This document shows, in pieces, positions 42,901 to 54,800 of a DNA stretch of 64,000 nucleotides (position 1 is its first letter; each line of letters begins with the position of its first letter). The notes under the pieces were generated by a model, which was given only the letters and a program-made list of their open reading frames with translations, was not told the DNA's origin and made no database searches. Source of the DNA: Sporomusa malonica (GTDB taxonomy: Bacteria; Bacillota; Negativicutes; Sporomusales; Sporomusaceae). Made by a program: the position numbers and the translations under genes. The DNA is taken from positions 1-64,000 of the forward strand of contig NZ_FWXI01000011.1 of NCBI RefSeq assembly GCF_900176355.1. Direction: 5' to 3'.

Positions 42901-44184
42901 AAGGCTTTTCATATCTTGTCCGCCAATATCAAGAACAAAGTCTACGCCAGGAAGAAACCAACTGGCGGCTTTAAAGTGCGCGACAGTCTCAACTTCTCCG
43001 ATGTCGACTTGAAGTGCTTCCTTGATAAGCAATTCGCCATAACCGGTTACCGCCGAATTAGCTATTTTTATGTTGTCGGTTATTGCTGTATACAGGGTTT
43101 TTAGCGCTTGTACCACGCTGGCCAGAGGAGCGCCCCTATTGCTAGCATAGTGGGAATACAGCAGACTACCATCCTCACAGATGAGTGCTAATTTTGTTGT
43201 TGTGGAACCTGCGTCAATTCCCAAATAGGCTTTGCCGGAATAGCTTGCTAGATCGCTTTTTTTTACCGTGCTTTTATTGTGACGTTCCTTAAATTTTTCG
43301 TAGTCGCCCTCTGTGGTAAAAAGGGGTTTAAGTTTTTCAGTGCTAGTGTTTTCAAATTCAAATAACTTAAGTGTTCGCGCCTGCAGACAATCATACGATA
43401 TGGGCTGTTGCTGCTTAGCGAGAGCCGCACCGACAGCGACAAAATAATGCGATCCTTCAGGACTAATAATCTGTTCATGCTGCAAATTTAGCGTCTCAAT
43501 AAATCTTTGTCTAAGTTCTGACATGAAATGCAGCGGCCCCCCTAGGAAAGCTACATTGCCAGTTATCGGCCTGCCTTGGGCCAGACCGCCTAGTATCTGA
43601 TTGACAATAGCCTGGAGAATTGATGCTGCGATATCTTCGCGGGTAATACCTTCATTAAGCAGGGTTTGGACGTCTGTTTTGGCAAACACGCCGCATCTTG
43701 ACGCAATGGGATAGATGGTTTTATGGCTTTTGGCAAGTTCGTTTAACCCAGCTGGGTCAGTATGTAAGAGTGTGGACATTTGATCAATAAACGCGCCTGT
43801 CCCTCCGGCACAAGTATTGTTCATGCGTTGTTCCACGCTGGAACCCAAATAAGTAATCTTGGCATCTTCGCCGCCAAGCTCAATTACGGTATCGGTATTA
43901 GGGATGATCTGTTTTACCGCGTGAGTACAGGCGATTACTTCCTGTACGAAAGGAAGCTCTAAACGATTGGATAAGCCGATACCTGATGAGCCGGTAAATA
44001 TAACAGATAAAAGCTTATTTTGCAGGAGGGGGTGAGCTTTGACGAATATTGAATTTAGGGTATTTTTTATATCTGACGAGTGCCGTAAGTATTGATTAAA
44101 TATTATATTGTTTTCGCCATCGAGAACAATCACCTTTACAGTAGTTGACCCAACATCAATCCCAATACGTAGCATACTGTCCAT
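39967..44184 (-). CDS. 2-hydroxyacyl-CoA dehydratase activase-related protein (double BadF domain, DUF2229)
   Basis: This 1405-residue protein has two BadF/BadG/HgdC-type ATPase domains in tandem (about 5-255, starting [17 protein letters not shown]; about 322-580, starting [19 protein letters not shown]). In each there is a likely [4Fe-4S] cysteine pair context ([22 protein letters not shown]). Then follow a CGICGNSC cluster-like motif near 610 and a long DUF2229-type part. Single-domain members reduce 2-hydroxyacyl-CoA dehydratases with ATP-driven electron transfer. The long form is common in anaerobes but its function is not defined. No dehydratase subunit genes are adjacent. The start ATG follows AAAGGAG on the minus strand. 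Confidence 0.88.
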   Translation of the reverse strand: MDSMLRIGIDVGSTTVKVIVLDGENNIIFNQYLRHSSDIKNTLNSIFVKAHPLLQNKLLSVIFTGSSGIGLSNRLELPFVQEVIACTHAVKQIIPNTDTVIELGGEDAKITYLGSSVEQRMNNTCAGGTGAFIDQMSTLLHTDPAGLNELAKSHKTIYPIASRCGVFAKTDVQTLLNEGITREDIAASILQAIVNQILGGLAQGRPITGNVAFLGGPLHFMSELRQRFIETLNLQHEQIISPEGSHYFVAVGAALAKQQQPISYDCLQARTLKLFEFENTSTEKLKPLFTTEGDYEKFKERHNKSTVKKSDLASYSGKAYLGIDAGSTTTKLALICEDGSLLYSHYASNRGAPLASVVQALKTLYTAITDNIKIANSAVTGYGELLIKEALQVDIGEVETVAHFKAASWFLPGVDFVLDIGGQDMKSLIVRNGVIDSVMLNEACSAGCGSFIETVAQSLNMSVAAFASLGIKAKNLVDLGSRCTVFMNSKAKQAQKEGADISDISASISVSIIKNALFKVIRLKSPADLGQRIVVQGGTFCNDAVLRALEQTLGREVVRPDIAGIMGAYGAALIARERCGNEHNSTLINSNDLNKFEIQTTNRRCGICGNSCLVTTKSFSTGQTFHSGNRCEKGTGIKNTAKDASNIYSFKYQRLFNYIPLAKEAAPRGTLGIPRVLNMYEDYPFWFTFFTELSYRVVLSEPSSRRLYELGLDTIPSESVCYPAKLVHGHILDLINKGIDKIFYPCIPVNIKEDLRSDNCYNCPIVTSYPENINANIDVLQTQNIIFYHPFLPLDNQARMISRLIQELLPEKLPKVSIIKAVYKAYAELAKYKDDVHKKGEDILADMARKGIKGIVLAGRPYHIDPEINHGIPEMIQSFGLAVLSEDALNHLVQVERPLRIVDQWSYHSRLYACAAFVAQQTNLEIIQLNSFGCGLDAIMIDQMHEILEPSNKIHTIIKLDEMNNLGTARIRVRSLIAAVNERAGLLLTAPNTPSYRYQRTIFSKEMKQHHTVLVPQMSPIHFQFFETTLKKFGYCGAVTPLADKAAIDLGLKYVHNDACYPAIIVAGQVLQALKSGKYDINNTSIIMTQTGGSCRATNYIALLRKALQNAQLPQVPVISLSAGLEKNPGFNFSLAMQDNTIMAMLYGDLLMRVLYRVRPYEKVPGSANQLYEYWVNKCKDALLTGSKFTFIKTVFAIVQDFDNFAINEDIVKPQVGVVGEIFVKYHATANNHIIDLLESEAVEAVVPDLTDFFLYCAYDRKVCYELLSGNWYSMLGGNTFIAAVELYRLSMRKALKASKRFLPPSPIKEIAGHTGKHLSLANQSGEGWLLTGEIVDLIKRGVTNIVCLQPFACLSNHITGKGMLKELRRCYPGINLISLDYDPGASEVNLLNRIKLMLAIANEK

Positions 44185-44421
44185 AGTGGGCTCCTTTCAA
44201 ACAATCAACCAGCCACAAGTCAAGGTTTAATATTTTAGCATTCATCACTAATCTTTGTTAAAAAACGCCATTAGATTTATATTATTCCCAGTGATCTGCT
44301 CTTTACTTCTCAAATATAACTTTAAGGTTGCAGAATAATTTCATAATTGGTTCTCAAAGGATGCTATGATATGAATAGCAATTTTTGTAATATATTGCAG
44401 GATTAGATTAAACAAGCAGAG

Positions 44422-44466
44422 AAAATAGCCATAAGTTACTAAAAAAGCAATTTATGGCTATTTTTT
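44422..44466 (+). terminator. Strong orphan terminator in the 44185-44528 gap
   Basis: AAAATAGCCATAA (44422-44434) pairs perfectly with TTATGGCTATTTT (44452-44464), followed by further T bases. No gene lies just upstream on the plus strand, since the activase gene runs the other way. It therefore may end a short leader transcript of the NRPS operon (attenuation) or a small RNA. The rest of the gap is A+T-rich with no gene I can see. Confidence 0.75.
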
Positions 44467-44528
44467 CTGTAATAAATTATCGAACTAATAGCTTATTTAC
44501 ATGGAGAAAGAATTGAGGGGGAAAAGCT

Positions 44529-45782
44529 TTGATACTGCCTGACAAATTGCGCGACCACCCGCTGGTATTGTTTCCTGATTTCCGTAATTTTATTGCCGGC
44601 AGCGTACTGGTAGCAGTTGCTGCAAGATATTTTGCCATTGCCATTGCCTGGTGGGTTATTTCCCTAGAGGGCGAGAACGGCGAGAACTTGGGGATCCTCA
44701 TGGCGGTGCAGGCTTTGCCGATTTTTCTGCTCAGTCCTTTTATCGGACCGTTAATCGACAGGTACAACAAAAAAAACTGCATGATCATCGGCGTGTGTAT
44801 GCAGCTTTTTTTTCTTGCTGTCATCGTTTGGCTGATGTATGGGGACAAACTTGGTTTCGTGACTTTGGCTGTCTTGAGTTTTGCTATGTGCTGTTTCATG
44901 CCCCAGTTGGAAGCTTCCATCAGCACGTCAGTGGCTAAACTGGTTGATGAGGAACGATTGACCAGTGCTGTTGCTTTACAGTCATCGATCGTTGAATTTT
45001 CCAATATTATTGCAGCGGTCTTGAGCACATCGGTCATTGCGGTTGCCGGAATGCTGCAGGCTCTTTACCTCAATATCGCGTTGTATGTCTGCGGTACCTT
45101 GTTTCTGTTTCTGATCAAAGTGGATTTATCAGCTGAACCGGGTAATGCCGAAGGGGAAGTGAACTACTGGGAGGAACTGAAGCGAGGCCTTTCTTATATC
45201 TGGAACTATAAAGAGTTGAGGGCGTTCGGAGTCGTGTATGCCTGTTCAGCTTTTTTTATTCTACCTATCTTTATTATGATTCCATTACTGGTCAAAAACG
45301 TGCTGCACGAGACCGTTACCTGGGTAGCCGTACTGGAAACGTGTTTTTCAGTTGGCGCTGTTGTCATGACAGTGGGGATGAGTTTTCGGCAGCAGTATCG
45401 CAATTTTTACCGTAAGTATGCAGTGGTTTTGGCATTTACCGCTATTGCTATGATAGTTTCAGGAATGGGTATTCATCCTAACGTGGTAGCCGGTTCAATG
45501 ATTGTTATGGGAGCCATGTTCGCAGCTATGCTGGCATTGGCCAATATGCTGTTTCAATTTACTGTGCCTCAGGAACTCAAGGGCCGTTTTTTTGGTCTTG
45601 TGGCAACCGCAATCGCCGGGACAGCTCCTCTTTCCTACATGTTCGTCGGGTTTGTGTCAGACTGGCTTGGTGTTGACCGGGTGATGACAGTTTGCGGAAC
45701 AGGGCTTTTGCTGCTGACAGTGTCTGTGCTGTTAATACCGCGAGTGCGCAGACATATCGGATATGATGATGTTATAAGCTGA
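44529..45782 (+). CDS. MFS exporter of the peptide cluster
   Basis: This 417-residue protein is a major facilitator with about 12 membrane segments, of the MFS_3/EntS type that exports siderophores and small peptides. Marks are DFRNFIAGSVLVAVAARYF at the start and the loop FIGPLIDRYNKKNCM (D-R-x-N-K-K, about 74-84) between helices 2 and 3. The start is TTG 44529 with GAGGGGGAAAAG upstream. The NRPS gene follows after 81 bases, so it probably exports the NRPS product or gives self-resistance. The terminator at 44422 lies in its leader. Confidence 0.87.
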   Translation: MILPDKLRDHPLVLFPDFRNFIAGSVLVAVAARYFAIAIAWWVISLEGENGENLGILMAVQALPIFLLSPFIGPLIDRYNKKNCMIIGVCMQLFFLAVIVWLMYGDKLGFVTLAVLSFAMCCFMPQLEASISTSVAKLVDEERLTSAVALQSSIVEFSNIIAAVLSTSVIAVAGMLQALYLNIALYVCGTLFLFLIKVDLSAEPGNAEGEVNYWEELKRGLSYIWNYKELRAFGVVYACSAFFILPIFIMIPLLVKNVLHETVTWVAVLETCFSVGAVVMTVGMSFRQQYRNFYRKYAVVLAFTAIAMIVSGMGIHPNVVAGSMIVMGAMFAAMLALANMLFQFTVPQELKGRFFGLVATAIAGTAPLSYMFVGFVSDWLGVDRVMTVCGTGLLLLTVSVLLIPRVRRHIGYDDVIS

Positions 45783-45863
45783 GACTTATTATGAGATATA
45801 TCTAGGCGAAAGCCTGGACGCTTAGGAGATAGCCTTTAAGTATGGAAGGAGATTAATGATAGC

Positions 45864-48800
45864 ATGAAACAATTTGAGTATTATGCAAAAGCCAGTAAGT
45901 ATACCAAAGCACTGTGGTTAGAAATGACAAGAATTCCTGCCAATGAACATATTAGGTATCACGGGACCAGATATTGGACATTCGCTGGAGACCTTGATAT
46001 CATCAGGCTGCAGAATGCCTTGCAGGCCGTAGTAAATAATAATTGGGATATGCGCAGTAATTTTTTTGAACATAACGGCGAGATTTACTTAGGTGTGCGC
46101 AGAGTTGTTGATGTGAAATTGGAATACAGGGAAGTGGGAAGCGCCCAAGAGTGCAGCTTGTATATTGAAAAAATGGCTGCCTTGCCATTTGATTTTGAAC
46201 GCGATCTGCTGGTCCGCTGTGCTGCCATAAAAAATATGGCTGACCAACAAACAACATTGCTATTTGTATTCTGTCATTTAAATACTGATGGGGCGGTGAC
46301 GGAGAATTTTGCCAGGCAAGTGGAACAAGCCTATGTGAATAATGAAAAACCAACCCCTGAGGGTAGTGATAGTGCTGGTTTAGAAGTATTAAAAGCGTAC
46401 ATGTCGGCAGAAGCTGAGGATGCCGCTGATAATACGGGGATTGCCTACTGGGTGAGCAGACTATCTGGCAGAACAATGACCAACCAACTGCCGCGGGAGA
46501 GCGGGAGCCGAAAACTGGATTTTAAGGTTATTCAAGCAAGTCGAATGATAAAGGGAGAAGTCTATAAGAAAATCAAGGGCTTTTGTGAAGCTAACAAGGT
46601 ATCATTGTTTAATTTTATGCAGGCTCTTACCGGTATACTCGTTTGCCGCTATTCCGGATTCGGGGAGGCCGTAATTGCTTATCCGGTAAGCCTGCGAGGG
46701 CCATACAAGGCGCTAAAGGGATTTTGTGTTAACCAACTGCCTTATGTATTTGAGGAAAAGGGAACCTTTGCGGAACAAGTGCGGAAACTACATGAGGAAA
46801 TTCCACCTCGCTCTGCAAGAAAGGTAGCAGCTTGGGAGTTGAATGGTACTGTTTATAGCAAAGGGAATCATATTAATGTTGCTTTGACAAATTCCCTATC
46901 CAATAAATTTGATTTTGCGCGGATCGGTTCAATAATTGAAAATATGTGGGTTCCCAATGTTACGCAATGTGATTTGGTTGTTTCTTATGCAGAATTGGCC
47001 GACGGTATCGATATTACTGTTCTAAGTGTTGCCGGAGTGCTAAGTAGGGAGAGCCTTGAACAAATAGCCGGACATTTAGTCTGGTTAGCAGAGAATCACC
47101 AGATGTTACAGCATGGAGATTCGATCGTAACAGACGAGCAAATCAAAATGCTGGATCGCTTCAATCAGACGCACAAAGAATACCCCAATCCCTGCGGCAC
47201 CATCGTCGAGATGTTCAAACAGACAGTCAGCCGCGTGCCGGATCGTATTGCTGTTGTTTATGAAGAAAGAAAATATACCTATCAAGAACTGGATGATATA
47301 ACCGAAAAACTGGCCAAACACCTCAAACCTTTGGGTGTAGGGGCAGAACAGGTCGTTGGCGTGCTCATTGACCGCAGCGAATACATGGTCATCTATCCCC
47401 TGGCAATTCTGAAAGCGGGCGGCGCTTATATGCCGCTGGATTATTCATTCCCTAGTGACAGACTGGAATTCATGCTTAAAGATGCGGGCGTTAAGCTGAT
47501 CCTGTCGGAACAAAACAAAGTTGAAGAACATATTCCACAGTTTGACGGAAGGGTAATTAAAATAGACGATATCTCCGGGATGGCGGTTGACGAAGACATA
47601 GCTTTGCCAGTTCCTACCCCCCATGATATGTTCGTCATCCTTTATACATCAGGCTCAACAGGAACGCCAAAAGGCTGTATCCTGGAACACCATAACATGG
47701 TGAACTATTGCAAATGGTATCAATCGTACTACCATGTTACCGAAAGAGATCGGTCGCCAGCCTATGCCAATTTCGGCTTTGATGCGCATATGCTAGATAT
47801 ATATCCCTTTATTACTTGTGGCGCTTCGACTTATGTTATACCTTCGGACATGAGGCTGGATTTTATTCGCCTAAATCGTTACTTTGAAGATAATCAGATA
47901 TCGATAGCCTTTATGACTACCCAACTTGGCAGGCACTTTGTTGAGCAATTGGACAACAAGTCATTGCGTACTCTGATGATCGGCGGAGAAAAACTATTGC
48001 CCATCAAAAAACCGTCCTATGATTTCTATAATGTCTACGGGCCGACAGAGTGCACTCTTTTCACGACTTCTCATGTAATTAAACAAGATTATGACAGTTC
48101 GCTTATCGGCAAACCCCTGGATAACTATCAGCTCTATGTGCTGGATGCGGGGCTACAGTTAGTGCCGCCTGGCGTGGCCGGTGAGCTTTGCGTTGGCGGA
48201 GCCGGTGTCGGCAGAGGGTATTTGAACCGGGATGATGTGACAGCAGAAAAATTCATCCTGTGGCAGGGAAAACGCATCTATCGAACCGGCGACTTAGTCC
48301 GATGGACCCTTGACGGAGAAATCGAATACATCGGCAGGATGGACGGGCAGGTTAAACTGCGGGGCCTGAGAATCGAACTAGGCGAAATCGAAGCCCAGAT
48401 CCTAAGTTATGAGGGAATCACGAGCTGTGCTGTGGCCGTGAAAGAAATCGGCGGCACAGAACACCTCTGTGGCTACTATACTGCCGAAACTGAAGTAGAC
48501 CAGGAAAAAATCAAACAACAATTGGCTACCAAACTAACGGCCTTCATGATCCCGACCGCCTTTACCCGCCTTGATGCCATTCCACTTACTTCTAACGGCA
48601 AAGTCAATCGCAAGGCACTGCCTGATCCGGTCATCGAACGCCAGGAGATAGTGTCGCCGCAAAACGAGACCCAGCAGCAGCTCTTTGACATCATAGCCGG
48701 CATTTTAACAACGAGAGACTTTGGCATCACTGATGATTTCTTCAGTGTAGGTTTGACATCCATTCTGGCTATTAAGCTGTCAGTGGACATTTACAAACAA

Positions 48801-51800
48801 TTCGGCGTCAACGTCAAGACAAGCGATATTTTCAAAAACAAAACCATCGAACAGCTGGAGCAGCTAGTTAACAATACCTCCCGGGAAGAAGAGACAACAA
48901 CCTTCGTCAAGCAAGAATACTATCCGCTGACCGAAAACCAGCTGGGTCTCTACTACGAGTGGGAAAAAGACCGGACAGCACTGCAATACAACATTCCCCA
49001 AGTCAGCAAATTCTCAAACCAAGTAGATCCCAGTAAACTCAAAGTGGCAGTGGAAAAAGTAATCGAGGCTCACCCGTACATCAAAACATGTCTGGGAATG
49101 AAAGACGGCCAGGTGGTGCAGCTGAGACGTGATGATGAGCCGGTATACATTAAATTAGCCGAGGTAAGTGACGCGGACATCCTGCGTATTAAGGAAACCT
49201 TCGTCAAACCCTTCGACCTTTTTCAAGAGCCGCTGTACCGGATCGCTGTCTATCATACTCAACAGCATACCTATCTGTTTACGGATATTCACCATATCAT
49301 CATCGACGGCAGTGCCTTAGGCGTGTTTATGGCTGATGTAGTGAAAGCATACAATGGCGAAGAAGTTACCCAGGAGATCTATACGGCTTTTGAACATGCT
49401 TTGGAAGAAGAACAGTTAATAGGAAGCGAAAGATACCTTGCTGCGGAGAAATATTTTGATGAAAAGCTAAAGAATGGCATGATAGAACTTCCAAAAATTG
49501 CAGCAAGCGGAGGAGAAAAGCAGTCTGCGTTTGTTGCGGTCCCTGTCCCAGTTTCTGGAGAAAGCATCAACAGTTTTTGCCTGAAAAACGCAGTAACGCC
49601 AGCCAACCTTTTCCTGTCAGCCGTATGTATGACCTTACACCGCTATACCAGAGAAGAACAGATTGCGATTACTGCAATTTCCAGCGGGAGAAATGAAACC
49701 AAACTGAACGGTATCATGGGGATGATGGTAAAAACATTGCCTGTTGCTGTTTCAATCAGGCCGGACGAAAACACACTGGATTATGTAAAAGCTGTGCAGA
49801 ACAATATGCTTGAAACCCTGTCCCATGAAATCTATCCTTTTACCAAGATGGTTGAAAAGCATAAAATTGTTCCGCAGATTAACTATGCATACCAGGGAGG
49901 CATGTTAGAACAGATTATGCTGGAAGGACAAGCTGCGGAAATGGAAGGCTTAGCCTTAGAAAAGGTAAAGTTTCCGCTGGTTGTATTTGCCATGCCTAAG
50001 CTGAATGGTTATGAATTTAAAATCGAGTATGATAATAGCCTATACACCAAGGACTATATCGAGACCCTTTGTAGTGCTATTGCCGAGTGTGTCGGTAAAA
50101 TTGCAGAAAGCCCCAAAATGTTATGCAAAGATATTTGTATTGTAAATGACGGTCAGCTAAAAGTGCTGGAAAAATTTAATCAGACACATGCTGAATACCC
50201 CAATTCCTGCGGCAGCATCGTAGAAATGTTTAGGCAGCAGGCCGAAAAAATGCCGGATAATATCGCAGTTGTTTATGAAGAAAGAAAATACACCTATCAA
50301 GAACTGGATGATATAACCGACAAACTGGCCAAACACCTCAAAACCATGGGTGTAGGGGCAGAACAAGTCGTTGGCGTGCTCATCGATCGCAGCGAATACA
50401 TGGTCATCTATCCCCTGGCCGTCCTAAAAGCTGGCGGCGCCTATATGCCGCTCGATTATTCATTCCCTAGTGACAGATTAGAATTCATGCTCAAAGATGC
50501 GGGAGTTAAGCTGATCCTGTCGGAACAAAACAAAGTAGAAGAACATATCCCGCAGTTTGGCGGAAGAATAATCAAAGCAGACGATATCTCTATGATGGCG
50601 GTTGACGAAAGCATACCATTGCCAGTACCTGCCCCCAATGACATGTTCGTTATCCTTTATACATCAGGCTCAACAGGAATGCCCAAAGGCTGCATCCTAG
50701 AACACCATAACCTAGTGAACTATTGCAAATGGTATCAATCCTACTACCATGTTACCGAAAGAGATCGGTCGCCAGCCTATGCCAATTTCGGCTTTGATGC
50801 CCACATGCTGGATATATATCCCTTTATTACTTGTGGCGCTTCGACTTATGTTATACCTTCGGACATGAGGCTGGATTTTATTCGCCTAAATCGTTACTTT
50901 GAAGATAATCAGATATCGATAGCCTTTATGACTACCCAACTTGGCAGACACTTTGTTGAGCAATTGGACAACAAGTCATTGCGTACTCTGATGATCGGCG
51001 GGGAAAAACTATTACCCATCAAAAAACCGTCCTATGATTTCTATAATGTCTACGGGCCGACAGAGTGCACTCTTTTCACGACTTCTCATGTAATCAAACA
51101 AGATTATGACAGCTCGATCATCGGCAAACCCCTAGATAACTATCAGCTCTACGTACTGGATGCAGGGCTACAGTTAGTGCCGCCCGGCGTGGCCGGTGAG
51201 CTTTGCGTTGGCGGAGCCGGTGTCGGCAGAGGATATTTGAACCGGGATGATGTGACAGCAGAAAAATTCATCCTGTGGCAGGGAAAACGCATCTATCGAA
51301 CCGGCGACTTAGTCCGATGGACCCCTGACGGAGAAATCGAATACATCGGCAGGATGGACGGGCAGGTTAAACTGCGGGGCCTGAGAATCGAACTAGGCGA
51401 AATCGAAGCCCAGATCCTAAGTTATGAGGGAATCACGAGCTGTGCTGTGGCCGTGAAAGAAATCGGCGGCACAGAACACCTCTGTGGCTACTATACTGCC
51501 GAAACTGAAATAGACCAGGAAAAACTGAAACAACAATTGGCCACCAAACTAACGACCTTCATGATTCCAACAGCCTTCACCCAGCTCGATACACTGCCGC
51601 TTACATCCAACGGCAAAGTCAATCGCAAGGCACTGCCTGATCCGGTCATTGAGCGACAGGAGATAGTATCGCCGCAAAACGAGACCCAGCAGCAGCTCTT
51701 CGACATCATAGCCGGCATTTTGACAACGAGAGACTTTGGCATCACTGATGATTTCTTCAGTGTAGGTTTGACCTCCATTATGGCCATCAAGCTGTCAGTG

Positions 51801-54800
51801 GACATTTACAAACAATTCGGCGTCAACGTCAAGACAAGCGATATTTTCAAAAACAAAACCATCGAACAGCTGGAGCAGCTAGTTAACAATACCTCCCGGG
51901 AAGAAGAGACGACGACCTTTGCCAAGCAAGAGTACTATCCGCTGACCGAAAACCAACTGGGTCTCTACTACGAGTGGGAAAAAGACCGGACAGCACTACA
52001 ATACAACATTCCCCAAGTAAGCAAATTCTCGAATCAAGTAGATCCCAGTAAACTCAAAGCGGCAGTGGAAAAAGTAATCGAAGCTCACTCGTACCTCAAG
52101 ACCTGCCTGGGAATGAAAGATGGCCAGGTGGTGCAGCTGAGACGTGATGACAAGCCGGTATACATTGAATTAGCCGAGGTAAGTGACGCGGACATCGCAA
52201 GTATTAAGGAAATCTTCGTCAAACCCTTCGACCTTTTCCAAGAGCCGCTGTACCGGATCGCTGTCTATCATACTGAACAGCATACCTATCTGTTTACGGA
52301 TATTCACCATATCATCATCGACGGCAGTGCCTTAGGCGTATTTATGGCTGATGTAGTGAAAGCATACAACGACGAAGAACTCACCCAGGAGATCTATACG
52401 GCTTTTGAACATGCTTTGGAAGAAGAACGGTTAATAGGAAGCGAAAGGTACCATGCTGCGGAGAAATACTTCGACGACAAGCTAAAGAATGGCATGACAG
52501 AGCTTCCCAGAGTTATGGCAAGCGGCGAAGAAAAGCAAGATGCTTTTGTTGCTGTCCCAGTTTCAGGAGAATGCATCAATAGTTTTTGCCAGAAAAACGC
52601 AGTCACGCCAGGCAACCTTTTCCTGTCAGCCGTATGCATGACCTTACACCGCTATACCAGAGAAGAACAGATTGCTATTACCGCTATTTCCAGCGGAAGA
52701 AGTGAAAATAAATTAAATGGCATCATGGGGATGCTGGTAAAAACACTACCCGTCGTTGTCCCAATCAGGTCAGATGAAACAACAGTCGATTATGTGAAAG
52801 CTGTGCAGGACAATATGCTGGAAACCTTATCCCATGAGATCTATCCCTTTACCAAGATGGTTGAAAAGCATAAAATTGCACCGCTTATTAACTATGCCTA
52901 TCAAGGCGGGATGGAGGAAAGTTTCGAACTTGAAGGAAAACCGGCAGAAACAGAAGTTTTGGCGCTCAATAAAGCGAAGTTTCCGCTGGCTATAACGGCC
53001 ATACCCAACAACGGTGATTATGAAATTTCCATCGAGTATGATGACAGTTTATACACAAAGGATTATATTAAGATCTTTACCAGCGCCATAGCCGAGTGTG
53101 CCAAACAAATGGCGAAACAATCGCAGCTGCTGTGTAAAGCTATCCCTATCATCGATGATGAACAGCAAGCATTGCTGCAAAGCTTTAATCCGGCCTATGA
53201 GGAATTTGCAGAAAAAACCTGGCACGAAGTATTTGAGAAAACTGTAAAAGTGAGTAGTGGATACACAGCACTGATTGCTGGCGATAAAACCCTATCCTAC
53301 GCTGAACTGAACGCATCGGCCAATAAAATTGCCCATGCCCTCATAACAAAGGGGATCAGACCCGAAGACAAAGTAGCCTTTTTATTGCCGCGAGACAGCA
53401 GGCTCATTTGCACCATGCTGGGCATTATCAAGTCAGGGGGAGCATTCATTCCTGTTGATCCCGAATATCCCGCCGACAGGATTAACCATGTCCTTGAAGA
53501 CAGCGGCGCCAAATTCATCATAACTACGAAGAAAAATCAAGCAGAACTTAACTTCAGCAACGGCTTGGTCGTAGATGAATTGCTGCTGCAGGAGGCTGAC
53601 CATAATCCAGTGACAGACGTAACGGCAGATAATCTCTGCTATATCATCTACACATCAGGCTCAACAGGCAAACCTAAAGGCGTGATGCTTGAACATCACA
53701 ATATCGTGAACTATGTATTGCCGCTGCCGTCAAACTTCTATATCAACAAGTATTGCTCATGCCGGGTTTCGTTATCTATCACAACAGTAGCCTTCGATGT
53801 ATTCCTGGAGGAAACCTTGGTAACCCTGGCCAATGGGCTGACCCTGGCCTTTGCCGATGAAGAAACAGTGCGAAACCCGATGCTTTTAGCCAAGTTCATG
53901 CTGGCAACACAAGCCGAAGTTATGGCCATTACTCCTTCGCTGGTCATGCAGTATCTCGAAGCCGAGGATTTTGCCAAGGCTCTGGCTAACGTTAAAGTAA
54001 TCATTTGCGGTGGTGAGAAGTTCCCGGCCAATTGTTTTTCCTACTTACGAAAGTATACCGATGCGGTCATCTACAATTGCTACGGACCGACAGAAACTAC
54101 GATAGGCTCCAATGCCAAAGAGCTGGAGAACGAACAGGTTACTGTCGGCAAAGGTTTAGCCAACGTTAAACTATATATTGTAGATAGAGACTTAAATCTT
54201 CTGCCCATCGGAGCCGTGGGAGAACTACTTATCGGCGGCCGCGGTGTAGGCAGGGGGTATTTGAATCGCCCGGATCTCACCCAGGAAATGTTTATCCTGT
54301 TCCAGGGCGAGAGAGTCTACCGCTCCGGTGACTATGCGAAGTGGACAACTGGTGGAGAAGTCGATATCATCAACCGGATGGACAATCAGATCAAGCTGCG
54401 GGGTCTTCGGATAGAGCTGGGCGAGATTGAATCCCGTATGAATGAATATAATGGCATAACCGCCAGCGTAGTGATTATCAGAAAACTGCAAAATGCCGAG
54501 TATCTCTGTGCCTATTTCACAGCGAAAGGCAAAGTAAATAGCAGCGATTTAAGAGACTATTTAGCCCAAAAACTCACAGCCTACATGATTCCGTCATCAT
54601 TCACCCAATTGGGCAAGATGCCTGTCACGGCGAACGGGAAAACAGATTTGAAAGCTCTTCCTGAACCGGTCATTCAGCGTCAGGAGATGGTACCGCCGCA
54701 AAATGGGACGCAGCAGCAACTATTTGACATCACTGCCGGCATTTTGGGAACTGAAGACTTTGGTATCACCGATGACCTCTTTAGTGTGGGTCTGACTTCC

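Noticed and set aside
45805..45840. GAAA-loop hairpin with GGACGC just before the NRPS gene, resembling part of a c-di-GMP riboswitch
   Set aside because: The stem GGC-GAAA-GCC and GGACGC are present, but the AAAGCC continuation and the whole 3' half of the aptamer are missing.
47210..52875. Long direct repeats considered as a mobile element or CRISPR-like array
   Set aside because: There are only two units, of about 3 kb, wholly inside the coding frame of NRPS modules; they are module duplications.
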